A stretch of DNA of 64,000 bases from Sphingobium sp. Cam5-1 (GCF_015693305.1 NZ_CP065138.1:2046001-2110000), one strand, 5' to 3'; counted from the first letter of the stretch, positions 17,479 to 28,022 are shown. Program-made: numbers and translations. Notes: generated from the sequence alone by a model not told the origin.

Positions 17479-18946
17479 TCACCAGCCCTTCGGGCCGCCA
17501 GTCGCGTTGCATCCTTCCACCCAATTGCCGTTCGGCACTGAGCGCCATGAGGCGGCTGCCAAAGCCTTCCCGGCTCGACGGCTTTACCGGCGGGCCGCCT
17601 TCTTCCCGCCATTCGATGCAGATGTCCGCGTCCTCATGCCGGACGTCGATATGGACACGCCCTGAAGGCACCGAAAGCGCGCCATATTTGGCCGCATTGG
17701 TCGCCAGTTCATGGAAAAGCAGCGCGATCGGCGTGGCCGATCGGTCATCGATCGCGGGATCTTCGCCGGAAAATACGATGCGGCTTTCCCCCGCATCCCT
17801 GTAGGGCGCGAAGATTTGCTCCAATATACCGCGCAGGCGACTGTGCCGCAGATATTCGTCGCCCTCCGCGCTGTGCGGGCGGATGAAGTCATGCGCGCGC
17901 CCCAGCGCCATGATCCGGTCGCGCAAATCATCCGCCACCGCGCGGATCGCCGGGTCCTGACGCGCCGATAGCCCGATCAGCCCCGCGATCACCGAAAAGA
18001 TATTCTTGATCCGGTGTGACAGTTCGTGCGCGATAATCTCGCGCTCCTCCATCATCAGCTTCTGCTCGTGAATTTCCGTGCAGGTGCCGATCCACCGCGT
18101 AATGCGGCCTTCATCATCGCGGATCGGCAGAGCGCGGCCCAGCGTCCAACGATATTCACCGCTGTGATGGAGCAACCTATATTCTATCTCATAAGGCTCG
18201 CCGGTTTTCAGCGAATGACGCCAGCACTTCCATGCGCGTTCGCGGTCGTCCGGGTGAAAGTTGCCGTTCCAGCCGTCGCCATCCGTCGAATGTTCGGCCG
18301 CGCCGGTATATTCATACCAGCGCGCGTTATAATAATCATGATAGCCATCGGGCAGCGTGGACCAGACCATTTGCGGCATGGTGTCGGCCAATGTGCGGAA
18401 CAGCCGGTCGCTTTCCGCCACCGCCTCGGCATCCTTGACCTGCTGGGCGATGATATCCTGATCGCGACGGCGGCCTTCCAGTTCCATCATCACCTGGCGC
18501 GCGAGCAGGGAAAGGCCCTGACGCTGAAGCAATGTGAGGTCGCCCCGCGGCTTGTCATCGATGATGCACAGGGCGCCCAGCGGCACGCCTTCGCCATTGA
18601 GCAAGGGCGCCCCGGCATAGAAACGGATATGCGGCGGGCCGGTCACCAGGGAATTCGCCGCGAAGCGCGGATCGGCACTGGCGTCCGGCACGACGAAGAT
18701 CGCGCCATCCTGCATGGCATGGGCGCAGAAGGAGACATCACGCGGCGTTTCTTCCGCATCCAGTCCCGTGCGAGCCAGGAAGCGTTGGCGTTCGTCCTCG
18801 ACGATGCTGACCAGAGCGATCGGCGCTTCGCAAAGCGCGGAGGCGAAGTCGGTTATCTGGTCCAGCGTCTGAAAGCCGCCGGCATCCAGATCATAGCGCG
18901 CAAGCACGGCCGCGCGATCCGTCTCCAGCCCCCTGCCGTCAGCCAT
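17423..18946 (-). CDS. HWE-family sensor histidine kinase with GAF and PAS domains
   Basis: 507-aa cytoplasmic kinase without membrane segments. Order: GAF domain (about 10-160, with [23 protein letters not shown]), PAS/PAC domain (about 180-300, [27 protein letters not shown]), then an HWE core. The phospho-acceptor is probably His311 in [11 protein letters not shown]. The ATP domain shows [14 protein letters not shown] (N box) and WREEGGP, the Trp-x-Glu motif that names the family. The GAF type resembles photoreceptor-like sensors, but no chromophore Cys could be assigned. ATG 18946 overlaps the murA stop by 8 bases, so it is probably translated from the murA message. Confidence 0.92.
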   Translation of the reverse strand: MADGRGLETDRAAVLARYDLDAGGFQTLDQITDFASALCEAPIALVSIVEDERQRFLARTGLDAEETPRDVSFCAHAMQDGAIFVVPDASADPRFAANSLVTGPPHIRFYAGAPLLNGEGVPLGALCIIDDKPRGDLTLLQRQGLSLLARQVMMELEGRRRDQDIIAQQVKDAEAVAESDRLFRTLADTMPQMVWSTLPDGYHDYYNARWYEYTGAAEHSTDGDGWNGNFHPDDRERAWKCWRHSLKTGEPYEIEYRLLHHSGEYRWTLGRALPIRDDEGRITRWIGTCTEIHEQKLMMEEREIIAHELSHRIKNIFSVIAGLIGLSARQDPAIRAVADDLRDRIMALGRAHDFIRPHSAEGDEYLRHSRLRGILEQIFAPYRDAGESRIVFSGEDPAIDDRSATPIALLFHELATNAAKYGALSVPSGRVHIDVRHEDADICIEWREEGGPPVKPSSREGFGSRLMALSAERQLGGRMQRDWRPEGLVISLWIPSRSMSRAVAEMA

Positions 18947-20222
18947 CGCTGACCCGTTCGATATCCGCGCCCACGGCCGACAATTTTTCTTCCAGCCGCT
19001 CATAGCCCCGATCAAGATGGTAGACGCGATTGACCTGCGTCTCCCCTTCGGCGGCAAGCCCGGCGAGAATAAGGCTCATCGACGCGCGCAGATCGGTCGC
19101 CATCACGGGCGCGCCCACCAGACGGTCGACGCCCCGCACGACTGCGGTGCGGCCGTTAACCCCGATGTCCGCCCCCATGCGCGCCAGTTCGGGCACATGC
19201 ATGTAGCGGTTTTCGAAGATGGTTTCGGTCAACACTGATGCGCCGTCGGCCTTGGTCAACATGGCCATGAACTGCGCCTGCATGTCCGTCGGGAATGCCG
19301 GGAAGGGCGCGGTAGACAATGTCAGCGGCTTCAGCTTGCCGTCCGCCGACACTCTGATGCCGTCCTTCAGCTCATCGACCTGAACACCCGCATCGCGAAG
19401 TGCGGCGAGAATGGCGTGCATGTCATCGGCGCAGGCACCCGCCAGTTCCAGCGAGCCGCCGGTGATCGCCGCCGCGCATGCGTAGCTGCCTGCCTCGATC
19501 CGGTCGGGCATGACGCTGTAGGTAGCGCCATGCAGCCGGTCGCGACCGTGGATGATCAGCTTGTCGGTCCCAACGCCTTCGATATCCGCGCCCATCGCGA
19601 TGAGCAATTTGCACAGATCGACAATTTCCGGTTCACGCGCGGCATTTTCCAGCACGCAGGTGCCCTTTGCGAGGACGGCGGCCATCAGGGCATTTTCCGT
19701 GGCGCCCACAGACACCACTGGGAATGTGTAGATGCCTCCCGGCAACCCACCATCGGGCAAGGAGGCGCGCACATAGCCCGCGTTGATCTCTATCACCGCG
19801 CCAAACGCCTCCAGCGCCTTCAGGTGCAGGTCAATCGGCCGGTTGCCGATGGCGCAGCCGCCGGGCAGCGAAACCCGCGCTTCACCCGCGCGGGCGAGCA
19901 AGGGGCCGAGCACCAGGATCGACGCCCGCATCTTGCGCACGATGTCATAGGGCGCCTCGGTCGATGTGACCCGTCCCGCGCGCATCGTCATCACGCGCCC
20001 GAAATCTTCCGGCCGCGCGCCTTCGATCATGGTGGATACGCCTAGCTGGTTCAGCAGGTGACCAAAGCTGTCGACGTCCGCCAGACGCGGCAGGTTGCGC
20101 AACGTGACCGGCTCATCCGTGAGCAGCGCGCAAGGCAGCAGGGTCAGCGCGGCGTTCTTGGCGCCGGAGATGGGAAGGCGGCCGCTGAGCTTTTTGCCGC
20201 CGCGTATTTGAATGCGGTCCAT
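18939..20222 (-). CDS. murA: UDP-N-acetylglucosamine 1-carboxyvinyltransferase
   Basis: 427-aa enzyme that adds enolpyruvate from PEP to UDP-GlcNAc, the first committed step of peptidoglycan synthesis. It has the repeated inside-out alpha/beta barrels of the EPSP synthase fold. Signatures: [17 protein letters not shown] near the N-terminus, the PEP-binding loop with catalytic Cys123 ([16 protein letters not shown]), which is the fosfomycin-sensitive form, and late [11 protein letters not shown] and [20 protein letters not shown] 20222 is preferred; the longer open frame to 20759 lies over the divergent crp-type gene. Confidence 0.96.
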   Translation of the reverse strand: MDRIQIRGGKKLSGRLPISGAKNAALTLLPCALLTDEPVTLRNLPRLADVDSFGHLLNQLGVSTMIEGARPEDFGRVMTMRAGRVTSTEAPYDIVRKMRASILVLGPLLARAGEARVSLPGGCAIGNRPIDLHLKALEAFGAVIEINAGYVRASLPDGGLPGGIYTFPVVSVGATENALMAAVLAKGTCVLENAAREPEIVDLCKLLIAMGADIEGVGTDKLIIHGRDRLHGATYSVMPDRIEAGSYACAAAITGGSLELAGACADDMHAILAALRDAGVQVDELKDGIRVSADGKLKPLTLSTAPFPAFPTDMQAQFMAMLTKADGASVLTETIFENRYMHVPELARMGADIGVNGRTAVVRGVDRLVGAPVMATDLRASMSLILAGLAAEGETQVNRVYHLDRGYERLEEKLSAVGADIERVSDG

Positions 20223-20432
20223 CGGCTGGGTCTTAACGCTAATTGCGTCTGGCGCAAGGCGCGAGCGATCATTGCGGTTAACGCGACAGTGCTTCCCGGA
20301 ATAGGCTCGCGAAACATTTGCACTTTCGGGTCGCTGAAATTGATCGAGTTTAGTGCGCGGCCCGCAAATGCAGCCAAAAGGCGAAAGGGGCGTTTTGCCA
20401 CCGTAACGACAAATTTGATAAAGGTGCTGTGG

Positions 20433-21167
20433 GTGGCGACAGGTTGTTTCGCGGACAGGCTCGCAAAGCACGTGCCCTTGTCCGACGAGGAGAGGAACGC
20501 GCTGACCAGGCTGGAGGAAAATCCGCGTAAGATAAAGCGCGGAGCCATGATCCAGCGCGTCAATGATACCGTGACCGAATTGTTCGTGTTGCGTGAAGGG
20601 CGGGTGATGAGCTTCGTCATCCTGCCCGATGGTAGCCGCCAGATTTTGCGCGTCTATTTCCCTGGTGACTTCATTGGTTCCGCCAGCACGATCTACAACA
20701 AGGCGCCCGAATCGCTCGTCGCGCTGTCCGACGCCATTGTCTGCCCGTTCGACAAGCATGCCTTGCGCCGGTTGCTGGAGGAATATCCCAGGGTCGCGGC
20801 GCTATTGTTTCTGCTGTCCAGTTCGGAAAAGGTCGCCCTCACCGATCGGCTCGCATCGTTGGGGCGCACGTCGGCCAAGGCGCGCGTCGCATCCTTCCTG
20901 CTCGACATTTTCGATCGGCTGCGCGTCACGGATGACGGCGTTACCGACAGTTTCGACCTGAAGCTGACGCAGGAGGAAATCGGCGACGCCATCGGGCTGA
21001 CGTCGGTCCATGTGAACCGCATGGTGCGGCAAATGGAGCAGGAAGGGCTGATCAGCCGGGCGAACGGTCGCATCACCTTGCTGAACATGGCGAGGCTGGA
21101 AGAGATTGGCCATTATACCAATCGGCACAAGGATATGGATCTGGACTGGATTCCCGGCCTTAGCTGA
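20433..21167 (+). CDS. Crp/Fnr-family transcription regulator
   Basis: 244-aa regulator. An N-terminal cyclic-nucleotide-binding-like beta-roll ([33 protein letters not shown]) is followed by a dimerisation helix and a Crp-type winged helix with recognition segment [30 protein letters not shown]. It lacks the FNR Cys cluster, so oxygen sensing by an Fe-S centre is unlikely; the effector is unknown. The frame is open to 20058, but GTG 20433 is preferred because AAAGG lies about 8 bases upstream and the protein then has normal length. It is divergent from murA across about 210 bases. Confidence 0.87.
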   Translation: MATGCFADRLAKHVPLSDEERNALTRLEENPRKIKRGAMIQRVNDTVTELFVLREGRVMSFVILPDGSRQILRVYFPGDFIGSASTIYNKAPESLVALSDAIVCPFDKHALRRLLEEYPRVAALLFLLSSSEKVALTDRLASLGRTSAKARVASFLLDIFDRLRVTDDGVTDSFDLKLTQEEIGDAIGLTSVHVNRMVRQMEQEGLISRANGRITLLNMARLEEIGHYTNRHKDMDLDWIPGLS

Positions 21168-21182
21168 CGGGCTTGTAGGCTT

Positions 21183-21749
21183 TCAGGCCAGCAGTTCGAC
21201 ATCCCAGTACAGCCAGTCGCGCCAGCTTTCATGCAGATAGTTGGGCGGAAAGGCGCGGCCATGTTCCTGCAACTGCCAGCTTGTCGGCCGGATCGGCGTG
21301 ACATGCAGGCGCATGCCCGCTTCCTTCGGCGTGCGCCCGCCCTTTCGCAGATTGCAGGGCGAGCATGCCGTGGCCACATTCTCCCAGGTCGTCCGTCCAC
21401 CCGCGCGACGGGGGACGACATGGTCGAAGGTCAGGTCACTGGGCGACCCGCAATATTGGCAGGTGAAGCGGTCGCGCAGGAACAGGTTGAACCGGGTGAA
21501 GGCGGGATGTTCCGATGGCCTCACATATTGTTTGAGCGCGATCACGGAGGGGATCTTCATCTGCAAGCTGGGGCTGTGCACCTCCCGCTCATAGCTGGCG
21601 ACGATGTCCACCCGTTCCAAAAAAACCGCCTTGATAGCGGTTTGCCAGGGCCAAAGGCTGAGCGGATAATAGCTTAACGGCGTATAGTCCGCGTTCAGGA
21701 CCAGCGCCGGACAGTTTTCCGGATGTCGTATCAGGTCGGGATGGTACAT
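21183..21749 (-). CDS. HNH endonuclease-fold protein
   Basis: 188-aa protein with a zinc-braced HNH motif near residues 95-140: CQYCGSP, then DLTFDHVVPRRAGG, then ENVATACSPCNLRKGG. Two CxxC pairs bind zinc; the His of DHV and the Asn of CNLRKG belong to the active site. This short, widely conserved bacterial type (starting with NADYTPLSYYPL) is chromosomal housekeeping of unknown function, not a restriction enzyme or homing nuclease. It converges with the Crp-type gene 15 bases away. Confidence 0.88.
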   Translation of the reverse strand: MYHPDLIRHPENCPALVLNADYTPLSYYPLSLWPWQTAIKAVFLERVDIVASYEREVHSPSLQMKIPSVIALKQYVRPSEHPAFTRFNLFLRDRFTCQYCGSPSDLTFDHVVPRRAGGRTTWENVATACSPCNLRKGGRTPKEAGMRLHVTPIRPTSWQLQEHGRAFPPNYLHESWRDWLYWDVELLA

Positions 21750-21845
21750 AAGAACCCTCGAACCCCCATTTGCCAGGTTTCTGATTGATCAGGAACGTGA
21801 CGGCAACATGACAGCATTAACCACCCCGACCCGTCAAGGGCCTGT

Positions 21846-22754
21846 ATGATCCAATCCTCACCGCCACAGCATGTGGTAACGCGCTTCGCTCCCAGCCCAA
21901 CCGGCAGGCTGCATATCGGCCATGGCTGGTCGGCATTGCTGGCCATGGATTTTGCCCGCGCCAATGGCGGCTCGTTTCACCTCCGCATCGAGGATATCGA
22001 CGGCACCCGCAGCCGCCCCGAGCATGTCGCAGGCATCGTGGAGGACCTCAACTGGTTGGGGGTGGCGTGGGATGGTGAGATCGCTTTTCAGTCCGACCGG
22101 CTTGATCATTATGAAGCCGCGCTGGAAAGGTTGCGGCAGATGGACCTTCTCTACCCCTGCTTTTGCACCCGCGCCGACATCGCGGCCAGCACCAGCGCGC
22201 CGCACGGGCCAGAGGGGCCTGTTTATCCGGGCACCTGTCGCGCATTGCCTCCGTCCGAGCGCGAACGGCGGATCGCGGCGGGCGAACCCCATGCATGGCG
22301 ATTGGATATGGCGAAGGCGGTTGCGGCCGCGAGGGAACTGTATTGGAAGTCTGCGTCCCTCCCCACCTCCGCGCTGCCCCTTCGGGAACAAATGATAGAA
22401 GCAAGGCCTCAGCCCGCAGGCGATGTCGTCCTCGCCCGCAAGGATGCACCCGCAAGCTACCATCTTTCCTGCACCCTCGATGATGCCGCGATGGGCGTGA
22501 CCCATGTGCTGCGCGGGGAAGACCTGTTTGCCGCGACGCACGTGCATCGGCTGCTTCAGGCGCTGCTCGACTTGCCGACGCCCGTCTATTGTCACCATCC
22601 GCTGCTCGTCGGCGCGGACGGCAAGCGTCTTGCCAAGCGTGATGGTTCGATCGCCCTTGCGGACCTGCGCGCGCAGGGCGTCGATCCCGCCGCCCTAGCC
22701 GCCGATCTGCGCGGGGCGCGCTTTCCGGTTGGCATTTCACTGGCGAAGTCATAG
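21846..22754 (+). CDS. gluQ: Glutamyl-Q tRNA(Asp) synthetase
   Basis: 302-aa truncated glutamyl-tRNA synthetase paralogue that attaches glutamate to the queuosine base of tRNA-Asp. It has the catalytic domain only, with no anticodon-binding domain, as expected for GluQRS. Motifs: RFAPSPTGRLHIGH (HIGH), FHLRIEDIDGTRSRP, the zinc-binding CFCTR segment with Cys further on (YPGTCR), VLRGEDLFAATHVHRLLQALL, and GKRLAKRDG in place of KMSKS. Start at ATG 21846 gives the standard N-terminus. A HIG1-like gene follows 9 bases later. Confidence 0.93.
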   Translation: MIQSSPPQHVVTRFAPSPTGRLHIGHGWSALLAMDFARANGGSFHLRIEDIDGTRSRPEHVAGIVEDLNWLGVAWDGEIAFQSDRLDHYEAALERLRQMDLLYPCFCTRADIAASTSAPHGPEGPVYPGTCRALPPSERERRIAAGEPHAWRLDMAKAVAAARELYWKSASLPTSALPLREQMIEARPQPAGDVVLARKDAPASYHLSCTLDDAAMGVTHVLRGEDLFAATHVHRLLQALLDLPTPVYCHHPLLVGADGKRLAKRDGSIALADLRAQGVDPAALAADLRGARFPVGISLAKS

Positions 22755-22763
22755 ATTCAGCCC

Positions 22764-22997
22764 ATGAATACCGTTCTCGTCATCGCCCTCATCCTTGCCA
22801 TGGCCGCGACGCTCTTTGCGTTGATCCGGGGCATCATCGCCTTTCTTCAGACAACGAAGGAGCAGCTGAACGCGCCGGAGGGCACGCCCAGCCCTTCCAG
22901 CCTCAAGCAGAACAAGATGATGATGAACCGCATCCTGTTTCAGGCAGCGGCTGTCATCATCGTCGCCATCCTGTTGCTGATGAAGGGCAACGGCTGA
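22764..22997 (+). CDS. HIG1-like twin-transmembrane protein
   Basis: 77 aa with two membrane helices (about 4-26 and 55-73) joined by a short polar loop. The second helix is introduced by QNKMMMNRILFQAAAV, which resembles the HIG1 domain (N-K-M-M-x-x-R-x-x-x-Q), though the full QRRQ motif is not present. In mitochondria HIG1 proteins associate with respiratory supercomplexes; the bacterial role is unclear. It starts 9 bases after gluQ and ends 7 bases before the adenosyltransferase, so the three genes form an operon. Confidence 0.8.
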   Translation: MNTVLVIALILAMAATLFALIRGIIAFLQTTKEQLNAPEGTPSPSSLKQNKMMMNRILFQAAAVIIVAILLLMKGNG

Positions 22998-23004
22998 TCC
23001 CCTA

Positions 23005-23574
23005 ATGGTGAAGCTCAACAAGATATACACCCGCACCGGCGACGCGGGCACGACCGGCCTTGTGGACGGATCGCGCCTGCCCAAACATGCGCCGCGCATG
23101 CAGGCGGTCGGCGATGTCGATGAAGCGAACAGCGCGATCGGCCTTGCCATCCTGGCCATTGGCGAACGGCCCGAAGCAGAATGGCTGACGACGATCCAGA
23201 ATGATCTGTTCGATCTGGGCGCAGACCTCGCGACCCCCGTGCCGGATGGGCAGGACGTGCCCTGGGCGCTGCGGATCATCGCTACGCAGGTCAAGCGGCT
23301 GGAAGATCAGATCGATGCCATGAACGCCGATTTGCAACCGCTGGACAGCTTCATCCTGCCCGGCGGGTCGCCAGCCGCAGCCGCCGTCCATCTCGCCCGC
23401 GCCATCACGCGCCGGGCCGAACGCAGCGCTACGGCGGCTGCGACGGAAGTTGCGCTCAACCCTCAGGCGCTCGCCTATCTCAATCGGCTGTCCGACCTGC
23501 TCTTCGTCCTTGCCCGACGCCTGAATGGTAATGGCGCAGACGACATCAAATGGGTTCCCGGCGCCTCTCGCTAA
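23005..23574 (+). CDS. Cob(I)yrinic acid a,c-diamide adenosyltransferase (PduO type)
   Basis: 189-aa ATP:cob(I)alamin adenosyltransferase that makes coenzyme B12. It has the PduO-type N-terminus KIYTRTGDAGTTGL (ATP binding), then VGDVDEANSAIGLA, LFDLGADLATP, a helical core, and the late motif AITRRAERSATAA...LNRLSDLLFVLAR. The length matches the stand-alone PduO N-terminal domain. No cobalamin riboswitch or B12-synthesis gene is nearby; it is the last gene of the gluQ-HIG1 operon. Confidence 0.94.
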   Translation: MVKLNKIYTRTGDAGTTGLVDGSRLPKHAPRMQAVGDVDEANSAIGLAILAIGERPEAEWLTTIQNDLFDLGADLATPVPDGQDVPWALRIIATQVKRLEDQIDAMNADLQPLDSFILPGGSPAAAAVHLARAITRRAERSATAAATEVALNPQALAYLNRLSDLLFVLARRLNGNGADDIKWVPGASR

Positions 23575-23601
23575 GAGGCGTGCGTCAAAGGCGCCGCAAT
23601 C

Positions 23602-24654
23602 CTATTGCACGACCTTTGCCGACCAGGTGGTGATCCAGTGCCACGCACCACGGCATTCGCCCATGGCGCTGGCGGAGGCCAGCCGGAACCTGACGCCGTC
23701 CCAGACATAGCTTTCGCTGCTGCCGCAATCGCCCAGGCCCCGGCCCTTGGCATAGCTTTCCAGCGACGCGCTTTCGGGAGTCCAGGATGCGTTGACCAGC
23801 ATGGGCTTGGCCGCATTCTCGCTCCACCCCGGTTGATAGTCGAAGGACGCGTAGCGGAAGCTGCGCCGTCCCGGAATGCCGGTCGCGATCACCGGGACTG
23901 CGGAAAAGTTATAAGCGCCCGCGCCGCAGGGAACCAGCACCAGCGTCTCGGTTCGGGAGAGGCGGTAAAGCTCCGGCGGGGAGGCGTCGCGCATCTCGTC
24001 GGCGCAGGCAGTGAACTTGCCAAGCGCCGCCAGTTCCTCGCGCCACAGCGTCACCGGAGCGGCGCCAGCCGGGATGGGCGCCCGCCTTATCGTAACCATC
24101 GGCGGCGCGGCACGCACGGCGCTGGCCGCCAGCGGACCTGTGGCGACCAGCGCCGCCATCGTGCCCGCGCGTCCCTGCCTTGCATCCATATAGCGCATGG
24201 CGGCGGCGGCACCGGCCAGTGAGGGGCGCGCGATCAGCGTGCCAGCCGACCGTAGCTCCAGCTTCGACCCCCGCGCCATGGCGATGGCAAGCGCCGACGC
24301 CTGCGGTCCTTGCAGCTGGGCTTCCCCATCCCTGCTGGCCGTCGTCGCGATTTTCCGGCCATCGACCAGGAAACTGACCTCTTCCTGCCCCTTTGCGTCG
24401 CGGCTCATCGAGATTTCCGGCTCGGACGCGCCACCGGCGTCCCGCTGAATGCTCAGCATGACCGGCTTGTCCGGCCAGTCGGCGCCTTCCGGCAACAAGG
24501 ACACGGCTTCGCACCGGCTGCGATTGTCGCAACCGATGGTCCAGTCCTTGTAGGTTTCCAAAGTGCCGGGCCGAGGCGTCTGAGCCGTAAGCGGCGCCGA
24601 TGCGATGAACGCGGACAGCATAGCTGCCAGCGCGATTAAGCGTGTGTCCCCCAT
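23602..24654 (-). CDS. DUF1176 family exported protein
   Basis: 350-aa protein with a Sec signal peptide (MGDTRLIALAAMLSAFIASAPLTAQ). The mature part begins with TYKDWTIGCDNRSRCEAVSL, the usual DUF1176 opening with paired cysteines. It carries further Cys near the C-terminus (LGDCGSSESYVWDGVRFRL, MGECRGAWHW), suggesting periplasmic disulfides. Function of the family is unknown. It is convergent with the adenosyltransferase gene. ATG 24654 is the only reasonable start with a signal peptide. Confidence 0.85.
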   Translation of the reverse strand: MGDTRLIALAAMLSAFIASAPLTAQTPRPGTLETYKDWTIGCDNRSRCEAVSLLPEGADWPDKPVMLSIQRDAGGASEPEISMSRDAKGQEEVSFLVDGRKIATTASRDGEAQLQGPQASALAIAMARGSKLELRSAGTLIARPSLAGAAAAMRYMDARQGRAGTMAALVATGPLAASAVRAAPPMVTIRRAPIPAGAAPVTLWREELAALGKFTACADEMRDASPPELYRLSRTETLVLVPCGAGAYNFSAVPVIATGIPGRRSFRYASFDYQPGWSENAAKPMLVNASWTPESASLESYAKGRGLGDCGSSESYVWDGVRFRLASASAMGECRGAWHWITTWSAKVVQ

Positions 24655-24757
24655 GGGTTAAGTATAACTTAATTCATAGACGGGCGGTAGTAGCTTCCTT
24701 CGCGCGACCCGATGAGCCTTTGGCCCAACCGCCAGCGTCAGACCGAACCCCATAATG

Positions 24758-24791
24758 AAAAAGGCCGGTGTCCTTCGACACCGGCCTTTTT
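24758..24791 (-). terminator. Terminator of typA (symmetrical)
   Basis: Perfect 10-bp stem (24763-24772 with 24777-24786) and a 4-base loop, flanked by five A on the left and five T on the right. It can terminate in both directions but sits directly after the typA stop. No plus-strand gene leads into it; the DUF1176 gene starts at 24654 and runs away from it. Confidence 0.9.
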
Positions 24792-24794
24792 GCA

Positions 24795-26612
24795 TCAAGC
24801 CGCCTTGGCGCGCGCCATTCGCTTGCGCTCGTTCGGATCGAGGTAGCGCTTGCGCAGCCGGATGTTCTTGGGCGTCACTTCGACCATTTCATCATCGTCA
24901 ATATAGGCGATCGCCTGCTCCAGCGTCATCTTCTTGGGCGGGGTCAGGCGGACGGCGTCATCCTTGCCGCTGGCGCGGAAGTTGGTGAGCGCCTTCGACT
25001 TCATCGGATTGACTTCAAGGTCTTCGGGCTTGGCATTCTCGCCGATCACCATGCCTTCGTAGAGCGCTTCGCCGACACCGACGAACAGGATGCCGCGTTC
25101 TTCCAGCGGACCCAGCGCATAGGCATTGGCTTCGCCCGCGCCATTCGAGATGAGGACGCCGTTCTTGCGGCCTTCGATCTTGCCCTTGTGGGGGCCATAT
25201 TTCTCGAACAAGCGGTTCATGATGCCGGTGCCGCGCGTGTCGGACAGGAATTCGCCATGATAGCCGATGAGGCCGCGTGACGGGGCGGAGAAGGTGATGC
25301 GGGTCTTGCCGCCGCCCGAGGGGCGCATGTCGGTCATCTCGGCCTTGCGGATGTTCATCTTATCCACGACCGTGCCGGAAAATTCATCGTCCACGTCGAT
25401 GACGACGGTTTCATACGGCTCGGTCTTGTTGCCATTCTCGTCTTCGCCGAACAGCACGCGCGGACGCGAGATGCCCAGTTCAAAGCCTTCGCGGCGCATG
25501 GTTTCGATAAGAACGCCCAGTTGCAATTCGCCACGGCCAGCGACTTCGAAGCTGTCCTTATCGTCGCTTTCCGTGACCTTGATCGCGACGTTGGATTCGG
25601 CTTCGCGCGCGAGACGGTCGCGGATCATGCGGCTCGTCACCTTGCTGCCTTCGCGGCCCGCCATCGGCGAATCGTTAACGGCAAAGCGCATCGACAGCGT
25701 CGGCGGATCGATCGGCTGCGCCTGGATCGGTACGGTGACCGACGTGTCGCAGATGGTGTTGGCGACGGTCGCGACGGTGAGGCCCGCAAGGCTGATGATA
25801 TCGCCCGCCTTGGCTTCATCGACCGGCACGCGGTCAAGGCCCTGGAACGACATGATCTTCGACGCGCGGCCGGTTTCGATCACCTTGCCGTCCATGTCGA
25901 GCGCGTGGATCGCCTGGTTCACCTTGACCGTGCCCGACTGGACGCGACCAGTGAGGATGCGGCCGAGGAAGTTGTCGCGGTCGAGCAGCGTCACCAGGAA
26001 GCTGAACGGCGCGTCCTGCTCCAGCGACGGCGGCGGCACATGATCGACGATCTTCTGGAACAGCGGCTCCAGCGTGCCTTCGCGGCGCTGCGGGTCTTCG
26101 CTGGCATAGCCATTACGGCCCGAGGCATAGAGGACGGGGAAGTCGAGCTGTTCGTCATTAGCTTCAAGCGTCACGAACAGGTCGAACACTTCGTCCAGCA
26201 CTTCCTGGATGCGCTCGTCGGGACGATCGACCTTGTTGACGACGACGATGGGCTTGAGGCCCAGCGCCAGCGCCTTGCCGGTCACGAACTTGGTCTGGGG
26301 CATCGCGCCTTCCGACGAATCGACCAGCAGGATGACGCCATCGACCATCGAGAGGATGCGCTCCACCTCGCCGCCGAAGTCAGCGTGGCCGGGCGTGTCG
26401 ACGATGTTGATGCGGGTGCCGTTCCATTCGACCGAAGTGGGCTTCGCCAGAATGGTGATGCCGCGTTCCTTTTCGAGGTCGTTGGAATCCATCGCACGCT
26501 CTTCCACGCGCTGGTTGTCGCGGAAGGTGCCGGACTGGCGGAAAAGTTGGTCGACCAAGGTGGTCTTGCCATGGTCAACGTGCGCGATGATCGCGATATT
26601 ACGCAGGGACAT
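24795..26612 (-). CDS. typA: Translational GTPase TypA/BipA
   Basis: 605-aa ribosome-associated GTPase needed for 50S assembly or stress growth. G motifs: AHVDHGKTT (G1), [14 protein letters not shown] (G3), NKVDRPD (G4). These are followed by EF-G-like domains II, III and V and the TypA-specific C-terminal domain ([38 protein letters not shown]). The start is ATG 26612 ([13 protein letters not shown]); the frame extends upstream to 26756 without conservation. Monocistronic, ended by the hairpin at 24758. Divergent from telA. Confidence 0.97.
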   Translation of the reverse strand: MSLRNIAIIAHVDHGKTTLVDQLFRQSGTFRDNQRVEERAMDSNDLEKERGITILAKPTSVEWNGTRINIVDTPGHADFGGEVERILSMVDGVILLVDSSEGAMPQTKFVTGKALALGLKPIVVVNKVDRPDERIQEVLDEVFDLFVTLEANDEQLDFPVLYASGRNGYASEDPQRREGTLEPLFQKIVDHVPPPSLEQDAPFSFLVTLLDRDNFLGRILTGRVQSGTVKVNQAIHALDMDGKVIETGRASKIMSFQGLDRVPVDEAKAGDIISLAGLTVATVANTICDTSVTVPIQAQPIDPPTLSMRFAVNDSPMAGREGSKVTSRMIRDRLAREAESNVAIKVTESDDKDSFEVAGRGELQLGVLIETMRREGFELGISRPRVLFGEDENGNKTEPYETVVIDVDDEFSGTVVDKMNIRKAEMTDMRPSGGGKTRITFSAPSRGLIGYHGEFLSDTRGTGIMNRLFEKYGPHKGKIEGRKNGVLISNGAGEANAYALGPLEERGILFVGVGEALYEGMVIGENAKPEDLEVNPMKSKALTNFRASGKDDAVRLTPPKKMTLEQAIAYIDDDEMVEVTPKNIRLRKRYLDPNERKRMARAKAA

Positions 26613-26755
26613 GCATCTGCCTTCGGGATTTTTGGTTTTCCCGGCCGGCACCACGCCTGACCAGAGTATCGCGCGCGCCCCTACAGGAAATGATGCGTTG
26701 CGGCAAGGGCGAGGGGCGCATTTGCATCGGCCGGAACGCGGGACCATATTCCGCA

Positions 26756-26788
26756 TTGAAGCACCACTGTTATAGTTACATATAACAG
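26756..26788 (+). promoter_or_regulatory. Promoter with perfect palindromic operator for the telA operon
   Basis: CTGTTATA (26767-26774), a 6-base spacer, and TATAACAG (26781-26788) form a perfect inverted repeat. A -35-like TTGAAG lies at 26756-26761, and CATATA (17-base spacing) or TATAAC (19-base spacing) could be the -10, so the palindrome overlaps the promoter core. A repressor binding it would block the operon. AAGGAG for the telA start follows at 26792. The regulator is not identified. Confidence 0.6.
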
Positions 26789-26803
26789 CTTGAAGGAGAC
26801 GTT

Positions 26804-28018
26804 ATGGCCAGCACCGCCCCCACCACGGCGACAGCCGACACGCTCAACTTGACGCCGCCTGATCCGGTGCCGCCGGTCGCGCCGGAAAAGGCCGCGGGTC
26901 TCGTGCCGCTCGATGAGGAAAAGCGCTCCAAGCTGGACGAGAAGGTCGATGGCTTCATCGCCGATCTCGTTGCGCAGGACGCCAACTCGCCGGAGTTCGG
27001 ACAGCGGGTGGACCAGCTGACAAATATGGGCCGCAAGGAAATTGCCGAGGCGGCGGGCCATTCCAACCGCTTCCTCGATCGTCCCGTGCGCGCGATGGAC
27101 AGCGACAACAAGGTGGGCGCGGACCTTGCTGAGCTGCGCCGCACGGTCGAGGATCTCGACCCCGGCAAGCGCGGGAGCCTGCTCGCGCCCAAGAAGCTGT
27201 TCGGCATCATCCCCTTTGGCAACAAGCTGCGCGACTATTTCGACGGATACAAAAGTGCGCAGGGCCACATCAACTCGATCCTAGGCTCCCTTGCCAGCGG
27301 CAAGGACGTGCTGATCAAGGACAATGCCGCCATTGACGTCGAGCGGCAGAATATGTGGGCGACCATGGGCCGTCTGGAGCAGATGATCCACATCTCCAAG
27401 ACGCTCGACGCGCGGCTGGAGGCCAAGGCGCTGGAACTCGACTCCGCCGACCCCGCCAAGGCCAAGGCGATCCGGGAAAGCGCGCTCTTCTACATTCGCC
27501 AGCGCACACAGGACCTGCTGACGCAGATGGCCGTGACGGTGCAGGGCTATCTCGCGCTCGACCTCGTCAAGAAGAACAATGTCGAGCTGGTAAAGGGCGT
27601 CGATCGCGCCAGCACCACCACTGTCGCCGCGCTGCGCACCGCCGTCACCGTGGCGCAGGCGCTCGCGGGACAGAAGCTGGTCCTCGAACAGATCACGGCG
27701 CTCAACACGACCACGGCGAACATGATCGATTCGACCGGTGAGATGCTGAAGAACCAGACGGCGCAAATCCATGAGCAGGCCGCGTCCAGCACGATCCCCA
27801 TCGCAACGCTGCAACGCGCTTTCCAGAATATCTACGACACGATGGACAATATCGACACGTTCAAGGCCAAAGCGCTGGAGAATATGAAGACGACGGTGAA
27901 CACGCTGACGGCCGAGGTCGAGAAGTCGAAAGGCTATATCGCCCGCGCCGAAGGTCAGGCGCAGGCCGCTGAGCAGGCGCGCGCCGAAAACCCGCTGCTG
28001 AGCGCGATCGAGGCATGA
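26804..28018 (+). CDS. telA: TelA/KlaA-type toxic anion resistance family protein
   Basis: 404-aa mostly helical cytoplasmic protein. The family's core is recognisable: KKLFGIIPFGNKLRDYFDGYKSAQGHINSIL, then RQNMWATMGRLEQMIHISKTLDARLE, IRQRTQDLLTQMAVTVQGYLALDLVKKNN, VDRASTTTVAALRTAVTVAQALAGQKLVL, and a Lys/Glu-rich end. TelA was named for tellurite resistance but is more generally tied to envelope and antimicrobial stress. A strong AAGGAG precedes the ATG. Five bases separate it from the XpaC-like gene; TelA/XpaC pairs recur in bacteria (for example yaaN-xpaC), supporting a joint function. Confidence 0.9.
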   Translation: MASTAPTTATADTLNLTPPDPVPPVAPEKAAGLVPLDEEKRSKLDEKVDGFIADLVAQDANSPEFGQRVDQLTNMGRKEIAEAAGHSNRFLDRPVRAMDSDNKVGADLAELRRTVEDLDPGKRGSLLAPKKLFGIIPFGNKLRDYFDGYKSAQGHINSILGSLASGKDVLIKDNAAIDVERQNMWATMGRLEQMIHISKTLDARLEAKALELDSADPAKAKAIRESALFYIRQRTQDLLTQMAVTVQGYLALDLVKKNNVELVKGVDRASTTTVAALRTAVTVAQALAGQKLVLEQITALNTTTANMIDSTGEMLKNQTAQIHEQAASSTIPIATLQRAFQNIYDTMDNIDTFKAKALENMKTTVNTLTAEVEKSKGYIARAEGQAQAAEQARAENPLLSAIEA

Positions 28019-28022
28019 GGCG

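Noticed and set aside
25521..26660. Long plus-strand frame (379 codons) opposite typA
   Set aside because: It is the antisense of a strongly conserved GTPase gene; composition is His/Arg/Asp-rich with no domain.
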